From Euryarchaeota archaeon UBA102 (GTDB taxonomy: Archaea; Thermoplasmatota; Poseidoniia; MGIII; CG-Epi1): a stretch of DNA of 64,000 nt. The notes under the pieces were generated by a model, which had not been told where the DNA came from, searched no databases, and worked only from the letters and a program-made list of their open reading frames with translations. Shown one piece after another: positions 6,826 through 15,215 of the stretch (position 1 is its first letter; each line of letters starts with the position of its first letter). A program made the translations under genes and the position numbers. The stretch spans positions 18,811 to 82,810 of the forward strand of contig DAHL01000039.1 of assembly GCA_002509225.1 (NCBI GenBank), given 5' to 3'.

Positions 6826-8589
6826 TTAGTCCGGATAGTAGTATTCACCTTTCTCTTTTTGTAACCTATCAAGTCTAGATTCGGGGTTATTTATTCTAGG
6901 TCTATGTGTATTTTTGTCTCTTCTAAATGTAACACCTACTCGCTTCAGGAATTCATTCATCCCCTTTCTCATTTTATACGGTCCAAACATGTTCCCAGTT
7001 TTTCCCGATTTCCCTTCAAAAAGTATTATTCCATCAGATATGTAATCTATGAAATATACGTCGTGATCCACCACAAGAGCAGAACATCCTTTGTGTTCCA
7101 TCACTCTTCTTATCGTTCTCGCAGCTATCATACGTTGATTTGCATCAAGGTATGCAGACGGTTCATCTAGAAGGTATAGTTCTGCTTCCTTTAGAAGACA
7201 TTCTGCTATTGCAACACGTTGCAATTCTCCACCCGATAATGAAGTCATCTCTCTATCCATAAGGGTGGTGAGTGACATCGGACGTTCTATTTCACTAGAG
7301 AAGAATTGCTCGTCAAATCCCTTTACGGATTTGAGAACGTCACCAACTATGGACCCTTCTTCTGCTTCAATATATTGAGGTTTGTAAGCCACTACCGTTT
7401 TCATATCTACTCCCCCCTCATCAGGCTTTTCTACTCCTGCTATCATTTTTACAAATGTAGTTTTTCCCGTTGCGTTTTTTCCAACGACACCAAGGACTTG
7501 ACCTTGTAATATCTCCCCTTCATCAACTTCAAGAGAAAAATTAGTATATTTCTTTTTCATTTTGGGCCACGTAGTTAAAGCTTGATTCTTCCAACTATTT
7601 CTTGGTGGATGTTCCAGAAATTTTATTTTATTATCTCTTATTCTAATATTCTCTTCTTTCAAATGTCCTTCTAAATATGAATTGATTCCATTTCTCGTTG
7701 CCAGAGTTTTTGCCACCATTCCATATGCATTCTCTTTACCATAGAGAATGTTCAATTCTTCTGCTATAAAATCAAGAATCGCTAAGTCATGTTCAACTAT
7801 TATTACTTTCTTTTCCATTCCCATTTTTTTAATTAATTTTGATATTAACAATCTTTGTTCTATGTCTAAATATGATGACGGTTCGTCAATTAAATACAAA
7901 TCAGCTTTTTTCAGTAGGGTTGCTGCAATAGCCCCTTTCTGAAGTTCACCACCAGACAATTTCGATAATATATTATCCAAACTTGTAAGCTTCATTTCTT
8001 TAGCTATCTCTTCTACTTCTTTTTCTGTTCCCACTTTCTCTAATAAATTCCTCAAAGTCCCTTCAAAAATTTTCGGTATTTGATCTACATATTGCGGTTT
8101 TACAACTACTTTCATCTCACCACTTTGAATCGCTTTAAAATGACTTTGAAGTTCTGTTCCAGCAAAATAATCTAACACCTTTGACGGCTCCCCATTTATT
8201 TCCCATTCCCCTAAATTGGGTACCAAATCTCCGGAAAGTAAAGACACTGCTGTTGTTTTTCCCGTTCCATTGGCACCTAGTAAACCAACCACTTTTCCTT
8301 GCTGAGGTTTAGGAATTCCAAATAAACGAAAATCATTTTGTCCGTATCTATGAACGATTTCTTTATCTCTATCATCTGGAAGATTAATTATGGAAATGGC
8401 ATCGAATGGACATTTGTGAATACATATTCCACAACCTATGCAAAGTTCCTCTGAAATTAGTGGCTTATTGTTTTTTAGCCACGTTATCACCTCTATCCCG
8501 TTTCTCACAGGCGGGCAAAAGCTATGGCATTCGTTCTGACAATTTTTAGGCTGGCATAGGTCCTCATGAAGTACAGCTATGCGGGTTAC
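6826..8589 (-). CDS. RNase L inhibitor / ABCE1 ribosome-recycling ATPase (start codon not clear)
   Basis: ABCE1 splits ribosomal subunits after termination. The protein has an N-terminal pair of [4Fe-4S] motifs, the second being CIGCGICIHKCP, then two ABC domains with Walker A GANGTGKTT and GKNATGKTT and signatures LSGGELQ in both. The first cluster region, RIAVLHEDLCQPKNC then NECHSFCPP, is encoded at about 8512-8583. The only standard in-frame start is GTG 8508, which would delete it. No ATG, GTG or TTG lies in frame between 8509 and the stop at 8617-8619. GTA at 8589-8587 sits where family members have Met1; ATA at 8598 is also possible. From 8589 the product is 587 residues, near the family's usual 590-600. 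Confidence 0.88.
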   Translation of the reverse strand, partial: VTRIAVLHEDLCQPKNCQNECHSFCPPVRNGIEVITWLKNNKPLISEELCIGCGICIHKCPFDAISIINLPDDRDKEIVHRYGQNDFRLFGIPKPQQGKVVGLLGANGTGKTTAVSLLSGDLVPNLGEWEINGEPSKVLDYFAGTELQSHFKAIQSGEMKVVVKPQYVDQIPKIFEGTLRNLLEKVGTEKEVEEIAKEMKLTSLDNILSKLSGGELQKGAIAATLLKKADLYLIDEPSSYLDIEQRLLISKLIKKMGMEKKVIIVEHDLAILDFIAEELNILYGKENAYGMVAKTLATRNGINSYLEGHLKEENIRIRDNKIKFLEHPPRNSWKNQALTTWPKMKKKYTNFSLEVDEGEILQGQVLGVVGKNATGKTTFVKMIAGVEKPDEGGVDMKTVVAYKPQYIEAEEGSIVGDVLKSVKGFDEQFFSSEIERPMSLTTLMDREMTSLSGGELQRVAIAECLLKEAELYLLDEPSAYLDANQRMIAARTIRRVMEHKGCSALVVDHDVYFIDYISDGIILFEGKSGKTGNMFGPYKMRKGMNEFLKRVGVTFRRDKNTHRPRINNPESRLDRLQKEKGEYYYPD

Positions 8590-8682
8590 ACTAAGTATAC
8601 CATATTCAGCTGTTAGTCAAGGTGTAAATAAGAGTAACCTTTTCATCACAAATTGCTTTAGTCACTATTCTATTAACTCTCG

Positions 8683-9120
8683 TTGAGGATAGACCTTACA
8701 ATACCAGGTAAGCCAGTTGCACAAGGCAGGCCCAGATTTTACAGACGTGGTAATTTTGTAGTTGCTACAGATCCAAAGGCAAGCAAAGTTTACAAGGCAG
8801 ATATCCAATATCTAGCTCAGAAACACAAAGAAGATAATAATATCGATGAATTGTTGGATGGCCCCTTGGGATTAGATATCATGGCTTATTTCCCCTGTCC
8901 AAAAAGTCGTTGGCGTAAAACTAATCCTCGTCCCGAAGAACATCATGCAAAGAGGCCAGATGCAGATAATATCGCAAAAGCAATAAAGGACGGTTTAACA
9001 GGAGTTTTTTATCACGACGATTCTCAAATTTCAGAGCTAATCATAAGAAAAAGAATAGCAGCTCAAGGCGAGGCACCTAGGATAGTGGTTTCTTTATACA
9101 CACTAGATGTTCTCGAATAG
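8683..9120 (+). CDS. rusA: RusA-family Holliday-junction resolvase
   Basis: RusA is a small dimeric nuclease that cuts Holliday junctions. The 145-residue protein starts with IPGKPVAQGRPR, like the RusA N-terminus, and carries RPDADNIAKAIKDGLTG followed by YHDDSQI. The acidic metal ligands are D93, D95 and D112/D113. RusA is best known from bacteria and their prophages, while archaea normally rely on Hjc. No phage genes are visible nearby. The TTG start at 8683 gives the conserved N-terminus. It lies head-to-head with RLI and 8 nt before folD. Confidence 0.85.
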   Translation: MRIDLTIPGKPVAQGRPRFYRRGNFVVATDPKASKVYKADIQYLAQKHKEDNNIDELLDGPLGLDIMAYFPCPKSRWRKTNPRPEEHHAKRPDADNIAKAIKDGLTGVFYHDDSQISELIIRKRIAAQGEAPRIVVSLYTLDVLE

Positions 9121-9128
9121 AAGTTAAT

Positions 9129-9950
9129 ATGAGCGCCCAAATAATTGACGGCATTTCGCTAGCTAGAGAAATAGAATCAGAACTAATAATTAGAATTAAT
9201 AAATTAGCTTTCAAACCAATACTTTCCGTTGTTCAAGTAGGGGATGATTCTGCCAGTTCTTCTTACATAAAAGCTAAGAGTAAAGCTGCCGAGCGCGTAG
9301 GCATTGATTTACAACATCATCATTTACCAATTAATATATCTTTAAACGATTTGAATTCATTAATCGACAAACTAAATTCTGAATCCAATGGAATAATCAT
9401 TCAATTACCTATTCCTAAAACTTTACTTCCTTCCCTAACTAGAATTTCTCCAGACAAAGATGTTGATGGCTTTCATCCAATGAATTTAGGGCGTTTGATG
9501 AGGGGTGAATCAACATTATTGCCCTGCACACCTGCAGGTATAATTGAACTACTTCAACGATCAAATTACAATCTGAATGGAAAACACGTTGTCGTAGTTG
9601 GCCGTAGTAATATAGTTGGCAAACCTCTTGCCAATCTTCTTCTCAGTAAAGGTATTGATGCTACTACAACTGTTTGTCATAGCCAGACGAACGATATTTC
9701 ACAATACACTAAAATTGCAGACATCATTGTAGTTGCTACAGGTTATCCAAACACGCTCAATGAAGATATGGTAACTGAAAATACGATAGTAATAGATGTC
9801 GGTGTTAATCGTACAGATTCCGGTTTAGTGGGGGATTGTGCACCCAATGTGGCGAGCAAAGTCAAAGCCATCACACCTGTTCCAGGTGGCGTTGGACCGA
9901 TGACAGTAGCAATGTTAATGAGCAATACCGTTCTCGCTTCAGAAAATTAA
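9129..9950 (+). CDS. folD: Methylene-tetrahydrofolate dehydrogenase/cyclohydrolase
   Basis: Bifunctional one-carbon enzyme interconverting 5,10-methylene- and 10-formyl-tetrahydrofolate with NADP. Visible motifs are SSYIKAKSKAAE (catalytic Lys near 50), DVDGFHP, PCTPAG, the nucleotide-binding VGRSNIVGKPLA and the C-terminal TPVPGGVGPMT. Length 273 is slightly short but complete. It follows rusA by 8 nt, and its stop overlaps the convergent geranylgeranyl reductase gene by 12 nt. It implies folate rather than only methanopterin as C1 carrier. Confidence 0.95.
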   Translation: MSAQIIDGISLAREIESELIIRINKLAFKPILSVVQVGDDSASSSYIKAKSKAAERVGIDLQHHHLPINISLNDLNSLIDKLNSESNGIIIQLPIPKTLLPSLTRISPDKDVDGFHPMNLGRLMRGESTLLPCTPAGIIELLQRSNYNLNGKHVVVVGRSNIVGKPLANLLLSKGIDATTTVCHSQTNDISQYTKIADIIVVATGYPNTLNEDMVTENTIVIDVGVNRTDSGLVGDCAPNVASKVKAITPVPGGVGPMTVAMLMSNTVLASEN

Positions 9951-11327
9951 TTGTTTAGCTAAGAATCGGTAATCAGTTATTTGTTTTTGAGCTTCTGGAG
10001 AAACAAGACAATCTGATAACACTCTCTGTAATTCCGGTTTCTTTCTCGCTTTATTTATTATCATATTTATCAACCAACCCTTTGAGAATGGCCACGACAT
10101 CAATCTTTGTATTCTATACGAATTCGTTAATTCGTGCCCAAGAGTATCCCACAATTCTTTCTGATACATTCTTCCTTCTTCTAAAGGAAAACCGTCGCTA
10201 TGTTTTTCTCTATTAAAATAATCAATAGCCATTTTCGCAGATAAAAATCCATTAGCAATTCCTTCACCACTAAACGGATCAACTAAACTTCCGGCATCAC
10301 CAATAACCATAGCGCCATTTGCAAACAATCTTCTTGGTTGCATTTCTTCTCCCTTTCTAGGTGATCCCAATGGTAATTGCCACCCTTTACTACTTCCTTC
10401 TACAAGTTCTGCATCTTTGAATCTTTCAGGCATTTTTTCATTTATTATATAATCTTGTAATCCCTTCAATTTCTTTTCGTGTTTAGACAGTTCATTTAGC
10501 ACTATTCCAAACCCTACGTTAGCAGTGTTTTCTGATAACGGAAAAATCCAGAAATAACCAGGAATAACTCCTTTAATATAATGAAACTCTATCATACCTT
10601 CTTTGTGATTCAATCCTTTAATTCCTTTCCAATATTGTCTATATGCTGCACTGTAATGTTCTTTTTTACTATCTACCATTGTTTTTTGATAGGTTTCTTC
10701 CACAATCGAAGTTGCCACTGGACAACGCACTCCGCCTGCACCAATAGTTAAGGAACTATGATATTCCATTTCTCCTTCTTTCGTTTTTCCTCTTATTCCG
10801 ACAATTCTTCTTTCATCACCGCTTTTTGGTCCAGGATCACTACCTCCCCTTCCATCATCATATATTATCTCATTAACATTAAAATTTTGAACAACCGATC
10901 CTCCATTTTGTAATACTACTTCAGTTGCTCGATTAAACATCAACCAATCGAACTGAGCTCGAGGAAGAACGTATCCAGCCAATTCCTGTTCTCCATCTAC
11001 TACCGGTCTTTCAACATTCAATGATTTTCCATTTGGAGCGGTAAACAGCACTCCCGTTATTCGATAATGGGGGCTATTTTCTAAGGCCGTTTTCACTCCA
11101 AGAGCTTCTACATGTTTCAAAGATTTGCCACCTACTGCATCTCCACACGTTTTATCTCGAGGATATCTATCCTTTTCAAGTAGAAGAACTTTATCTCCTT
11201 GCATTGCAGCATACGTAGCCGCTGCTGAGCCAACAGGCCCTCCTCCTACTACAATCACGTCAAATTTACTTTTATTTTCAGGAACTTTTCCAGTATTTAT
11301 TTCTTCATTCCAGAATTCTTTCTCCAT
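9939..11327 (-). CDS. Geranylgeranyl-reductase-family flavoprotein
   Basis: FAD enzyme of the group that saturates geranylgeranyl chains of archaeal membrane lipids. It has an N-terminal VVGGGPVGSAAA FAD-binding motif, the family's DKTCGDAVGG Cys motif, VLPRAQFDWLM, and VIGDAGSLVDPFSGEGI in the second FAD region. The ATG at 11327 was preferred to an upstream in-frame start at 11399, because the extension runs across the divergent promoter and through the inverted repeat at 11371-11390. Its divergent neighbours are a ferredoxin and a second GGR-like flavoprotein. In Methanosarcina acetivorans a GGR is reduced by a ferredoxin encoded next to it, so the ferredoxin is a likely electron donor. Confidence 0.85.
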   Translation of the reverse strand: MEKEFWNEEINTGKVPENKSKFDVIVVGGGPVGSAAATYAAMQGDKVLLLEKDRYPRDKTCGDAVGGKSLKHVEALGVKTALENSPHYRITGVLFTAPNGKSLNVERPVVDGEQELAGYVLPRAQFDWLMFNRATEVVLQNGGSVVQNFNVNEIIYDDGRGGSDPGPKSGDERRIVGIRGKTKEGEMEYHSSLTIGAGGVRCPVATSIVEETYQKTMVDSKKEHYSAAYRQYWKGIKGLNHKEGMIEFHYIKGVIPGYFWIFPLSENTANVGFGIVLNELSKHEKKLKGLQDYIINEKMPERFKDAELVEGSSKGWQLPLGSPRKGEEMQPRRLFANGAMVIGDAGSLVDPFSGEGIANGFLSAKMAIDYFNREKHSDGFPLEEGRMYQKELWDTLGHELTNSYRIQRLMSWPFSKGWLINMIINKARKKPELQRVLSDCLVSPEAQKQITDYRFLAKQLIF

Positions 11328-11370
11328 AATATTTCCCCTATTTCTACGGTTTCGTTCAAAAATACACTCG

Positions 11371-11390
11371 GGCCTTAATAATTTAAGGCC
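11371..11390. promoter_or_regulatory. Symmetric TATA/inverted repeat between the divergent GGR and ferredoxin genes
   Basis: GGCCTTAATAATTTAAGGCC consists of perfect 8-bp arms around TAAT and is symmetric about 11380. It is the only obvious element in the 90-nt divergent spacer. The AT core resembles an archaeal TATA box readable in both directions and would place starts near 11406 (plus) and 11355 (minus). It could instead be a regulator site overlapping the promoter. Confidence 0.5.
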
Positions 11391-11417
11391 TTCTTTCAAT
11401 GTTCATAAGTAATAGTT

Positions 11418-11846
11418 GTGGCTTTGGAGAATCAAATGGACGAGAATGAAACGGATGTACATTTTTACGAAAGCGGACATCGCAAACATGAAATCTCATA
11501 CGAAAACAAAGTCAAAAATGGATGGGAAAAGAAATGGTACGAGAATGGCCAATTATCTTTCAAACGTAAATGGGTAAATGGAATTCCAAAACCACCAGGG
11601 ATGAGATGGAATGAAGATGGTTCAAGGTCAATAATTAAACCAGATTTAGACAAAGATAAATGTCTATTTTGCGGAGCTTGCATAGGGGTCTGCCCAACTA
11701 ATGCTATGTTATTAGAATACAATGAACGTAATATATGGATAAATGAAGATTGTACGGATTGTTTATTCTGTACTAGAGTTTGTCCAGTGGGTGCTCTTTC
11801 TTATCCAGAAGAACCATCCCGTAATACAACTTTTGAGGCACTTTAA
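11418..11846 (+). CDS. MORN-like repeat / 2x[4Fe-4S] ferredoxin fusion
   Basis: The 142-residue protein joins two different modules. Residues about 16-60 contain two MORN_2-type repeats (FYESGHRKHEISYENKVKNG and KKWYENGQLSFKRKWVNG), as in YwqK-like proteins. Residues 80-125 are a bacterial-type dicluster ferredoxin with C82, C85, C88, C92 and C112, C115, C118, C122. Two clusters are expected, and a role as reductant for the adjacent flavoenzymes is likely from context. The MORN part may mediate membrane or protein contact; that is inference. Start is GTG 11418, or ATG 11436, which would keep both modules. Two nt separate it from the next gene. Confidence 0.8.
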   Translation: MALENQMDENETDVHFYESGHRKHEISYENKVKNGWEKKWYENGQLSFKRKWVNGIPKPPGMRWNEDGSRSIIKPDLDKDKCLFCGACIGVCPTNAMLLEYNERNIWINEDCTDCLFCTRVCPVGALSYPEEPSRNTTFEAL

Positions 11847-11848
11847 TC

Positions 11849-12910
11849 ATGAGGAGGATAATCGGAGGCGGCCTGTCCGGTTTGGCTGCTGCTGTTAATT
11901 TTGCTAAAGAAGGTGAAAATGTTGAAATACATGAAAAACGAGAAAATGTAGGAGATCAATTTCATGCCAATTATCAAGTTCTTTTAGATTCACACGGTGA
12001 TGCACCATCTTATCTCAAAGATTGGGGCCTAAAGCCAAAGTTTACATTTAAAAATGTAAAAACATTTTTATGCTGCACACAAAAAAGAGAATTCACAGTT
12101 TCTATGAAAGAAGCTCTTCCATTAATTTTACGAGGCGGAGAAAATTCATTGGAAAGAGGTATCAAAGATGAAGCCGAAGCCGAAGGTGTAAAATTCCATT
12201 TTAAATCTAAACAAAAACCAAAATCTGGAGATATACTGGCAACAGGAAGCCACCGTACAGATATGGCTGCCTTTGGTGCTTATTATGAAAATTCAGATTT
12301 TCCTCGCGATCAATTTCTATATATGCACGATGAAAGATTTTCTCCAAGAGGGTGGTATCTCTATATTATTCCGATGGATAAAGATACAATAAAAGTTGTT
12401 AATTGTACTTCTCGCCCACATACTAAAAAGACCAAAAAATTACTCTTTAAAGCAATTGAAAAAAGAAAGATACTCTCTGATATTATAGATGGTGCAAAAC
12501 CAACAGGTACTGTAGGTGGTGTGGGGGGTGCTCACTTTCCTAAGTCGGCAATCGAAAACGGAATTCTAAAAACAGGCGAGGCGGCCGGTTTCCAAGATCC
12601 ATGGAGGGGTTTTGGTATGAATTACGCCATAGAATCTGGCGTTCTCGCACAAAGAGCACTATCTACTGGTGGGGATTATGATAAAATGTGGAAGGCTCAG
12701 TTTAAGGATAGAATGAAGGCAGATATAGCAAGACGTGGAATTTTTTGGATTTTCGGCAACCGTGCGTTCGAATTCGCAATGCGCAATGTCAAGGAAGGCG
12801 ATGAAGTTGATTGGGGAAGAATAAACTTTTCAGGTTGGAAAAAAGCATTACTTTACAATTCCTTTTATTCAGCCGAAATGTTAAAGAAATCAACTATGGA
12901 TTATTGGTAG
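11849..12910 (+). CDS. FAD-dependent oxidoreductase related to geranylgeranyl reductases
   Basis: A 353-residue flavoprotein. The N-terminal GGGLSGLAAAVNFAKEG with a following acidic strand (VEIHEKR) binds the FAD adenosine, and TGEAAGFQDPWRGFGMNYAI near residue 245 is the second FAD motif with the GGR-family helix. It is shorter than the neighbouring GGR and lacks the CGD motif, so it may act on another isoprenoid or quinone-like substrate, or form a complex with the first enzyme. It starts 2 nt after the ferredoxin gene and is almost certainly co-transcribed with it. Confidence 0.75.
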   Translation: MRRIIGGGLSGLAAAVNFAKEGENVEIHEKRENVGDQFHANYQVLLDSHGDAPSYLKDWGLKPKFTFKNVKTFLCCTQKREFTVSMKEALPLILRGGENSLERGIKDEAEAEGVKFHFKSKQKPKSGDILATGSHRTDMAAFGAYYENSDFPRDQFLYMHDERFSPRGWYLYIIPMDKDTIKVVNCTSRPHTKKTKKLLFKAIEKRKILSDIIDGAKPTGTVGGVGGAHFPKSAIENGILKTGEAAGFQDPWRGFGMNYAIESGVLAQRALSTGGDYDKMWKAQFKDRMKADIARRGIFWIFGNRAFEFAMRNVKEGDEVDWGRINFSGWKKALLYNSFYSAEMLKKSTMDYW

Positions 12911-12968
12911 TCAGTTTTCAAAAAAGAGAAGGTATAATAACTAATATTCATATCTCAAATCGTTTCAA

Positions 12969-15215
12969 ATGTTAGATATCGAGTATATTACAAATTTCTA
13001 CAATTCTCTTTCTGAAAAAATCAGTAGAGTCAGACAGGTAATTAATCGCCCACTTACTCTCTCAGAAAAAATTCTATATTCGCATTTATCTTCCGATTTA
13101 TCTGAAGAATTAATTGGTGGAAAAACGTATTCCGATTTAAGTCCGGATAGAGTTGCTATGCAAGATGCTACTGCACAAATGGCACTATTGCAATTTTCAC
13201 TTACAGGTAGAGGCGCAGTAGCCGTTCCATCTACTGTTCATTGCGATCACTTAATCCGAGCTCATGTTGGCCGCAATGAAGATTTAATCACAGCCAATCA
13301 AGAAAATGATGAAGTATATTCCTTCTTGAAATCGGCTTCATCAAAATGGGATATAGGATTTTGGGAACCGGGTTCCGGAATAATACATCAAGTCGTTTTA
13401 GAAAATTATGCATTTCCTGGGGGTATGATGATAGGTACAGATTCGCATACACCAAACGGCGGAGGTTTAGGTATGATTGCAATAGGTTGTGGTGGTGCCG
13501 ATGCCACAGAAGTTATGGCAGGGTTATCTTTCAATTTGAAATGGCCTAAGACTATTGGCGTTAGACTTTCTGGCGAATTGCAAGGTTGGTCTTCTCCAAA
13601 AGATGTAATTCTAAAAGTTTGTGAAATTCTAACAGTCAAAGGAGGCACAGGCAGTATAGTTGAATACTTCGGTTCCGGAACTAAAACTATTTCTTGCACT
13701 GGTAAAGGAACCATATGTAATATGGGGGCCGAAGTCGGAGCCACAACTTCGATTTTCCCTTACGATGAGAGAATGGCCTCATATCTTAACGCAACAAACC
13801 GTAACCAAATTGCTGAGTTAGCAAATAATAATTATGAACATTTAAGAGCTGATTCAGAAGTAGAATCAAATCCTGAAAAATATTACGATCAATTAATCGA
13901 AATTGATCTTTCTACTTTAGAACCAATGGTAGTAGGGCCACATACTCCAGATTTGGCTAGATCTTTATCTGAGTTGGAAGATGAAGCTAAAGAGAATAAT
14001 TGGCCTATTGAACTCAAAGCAGCATTGATAGGTTCATGTACAAATTCGTCTTATGAAGACATGGAGAGGGCTGCTTCTATAGCTCAACAAGCTTTAGATG
14101 TCGGTCTCGTTTCAAAAACTCCATTTTTAGTTACTCCTGGTTCAGACCAAATAGATCAAACAATACGCAGAGATGGTCAAATGGAAGTACTCAGTGCTAT
14201 AGGGGGTACTGTTTTGGCAAATGCATGTGGACCGTGTATCGGTCAATGGAAACGAGATGACGTCAGTTCCGGTCAGACAAATACAATTATTTCATCATAT
14301 AATAGGAATTTTAGTGGTAGGAATGATGGCAACCATCAAACATTATCTTTCCTTGCAAGTCCTGAGATTGTGACTGCCTTAGCTTTAGCGGGACGATTAG
14401 ATTTCAATCCAAATACTGATTCATTAATTACTGAAGATGGACAAAGTATAATGCTCAAACCACCCACTGGTAAAGAACTTCCAGAAAACGGTTTTGAATT
14501 CAGTTCTGAAGGTTATATTCCACCATCAAACACAGATGCTGATTTAGTAATCGATCCAAATAGCGAGCGTCTTCAATCATTAGAACCCTTCAGTCCATCA
14601 TCAAGTCAGGACCTTTCCAATTTACCAATTCTTTTGAAAGTAGAAGGAAAATGCACTACTGATCACGTTTCTCCTGCCGGACCCTGGCTTAGATATAGAG
14701 GTCATTTAGATAATATATCTGATAATTGCTACACAGGTGCCTACAATGTTTTCGCAGATGAGCAAGGAGTAGCAATAAATCAATTCACAGGAGAAAAGGC
14801 GGGAGTTTCCACTATCGCTAGACAATATAAAGAATCAAACCAAGGTTGGGCGGCAATAGCTGATATCAACTATGGAGAAGGCAGTAGCCGTGAACACGCA
14901 GCTATGTCTCCGCGATTTTTAGGTTGTAAAGTTCTCATTTCACGAAGCATTGCTAGAATAGCCGAAACAAATCTAAAGAAACAAGGAGTTTTAGCACTCT
15001 TATTCGATAATCCAGAATCTTGGCATTTACTAAAATCTGATGATAGAATTACTATATCTGGTATTGAAGAGTTAGCACCCGGAAGCAAACTCACAGTCAA
15101 AACAGAACATTCTGACGGCACTTCAGATGATTTTACTTGTAATCATAGTATGAATAATCTTCAAATTGAATGGTTTAACGCAGGTTCGGCAATGAATTAT
15201 CTTAGAAATCAATAA
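12969..15215 (+). CDS. acn: Aconitate hydratase, mitochondrial-like type
   Basis: Interconverts citrate and isocitrate in the TCA cycle. The 748-residue protein has the cluster-binding cysteines C357 (GSCTNS), C420 and C423 (ACGPCIGQW), substrate-binding GTDSHTPNGGG near 157, and the swivelling domain with YGEGSSREHAAMSPR. Length and sequence style match the mitochondrial aconitase (Aco2) group rather than the longer IRP/AcnA or AcnB forms. A TATA-like GTATAATAA around 12932-12940 lies about 32 nt before the ATG. Its stop directly abuts the convergent purM stop. Confidence 0.93.
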   Translation: MLDIEYITNFYNSLSEKISRVRQVINRPLTLSEKILYSHLSSDLSEELIGGKTYSDLSPDRVAMQDATAQMALLQFSLTGRGAVAVPSTVHCDHLIRAHVGRNEDLITANQENDEVYSFLKSASSKWDIGFWEPGSGIIHQVVLENYAFPGGMMIGTDSHTPNGGGLGMIAIGCGGADATEVMAGLSFNLKWPKTIGVRLSGELQGWSSPKDVILKVCEILTVKGGTGSIVEYFGSGTKTISCTGKGTICNMGAEVGATTSIFPYDERMASYLNATNRNQIAELANNNYEHLRADSEVESNPEKYYDQLIEIDLSTLEPMVVGPHTPDLARSLSELEDEAKENNWPIELKAALIGSCTNSSYEDMERAASIAQQALDVGLVSKTPFLVTPGSDQIDQTIRRDGQMEVLSAIGGTVLANACGPCIGQWKRDDVSSGQTNTIISSYNRNFSGRNDGNHQTLSFLASPEIVTALALAGRLDFNPNTDSLITEDGQSIMLKPPTGKELPENGFEFSSEGYIPPSNTDADLVIDPNSERLQSLEPFSPSSSQDLSNLPILLKVEGKCTTDHVSPAGPWLRYRGHLDNISDNCYTGAYNVFADEQGVAINQFTGEKAGVSTIARQYKESNQGWAAIADINYGEGSSREHAAMSPRFLGCKVLISRSIARIAETNLKKQGVLALLFDNPESWHLLKSDDRITISGIEELAPGSKLTVKTEHSDGTSDDFTCNHSMNNLQIEWFNAGSAMNYLRNQ

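Noticed and set aside
8506-8508. GTG 8508 as the RLI start
   Set aside because: It would remove the first conserved cluster-binding Cys region that is clearly encoded upstream in the same frame.
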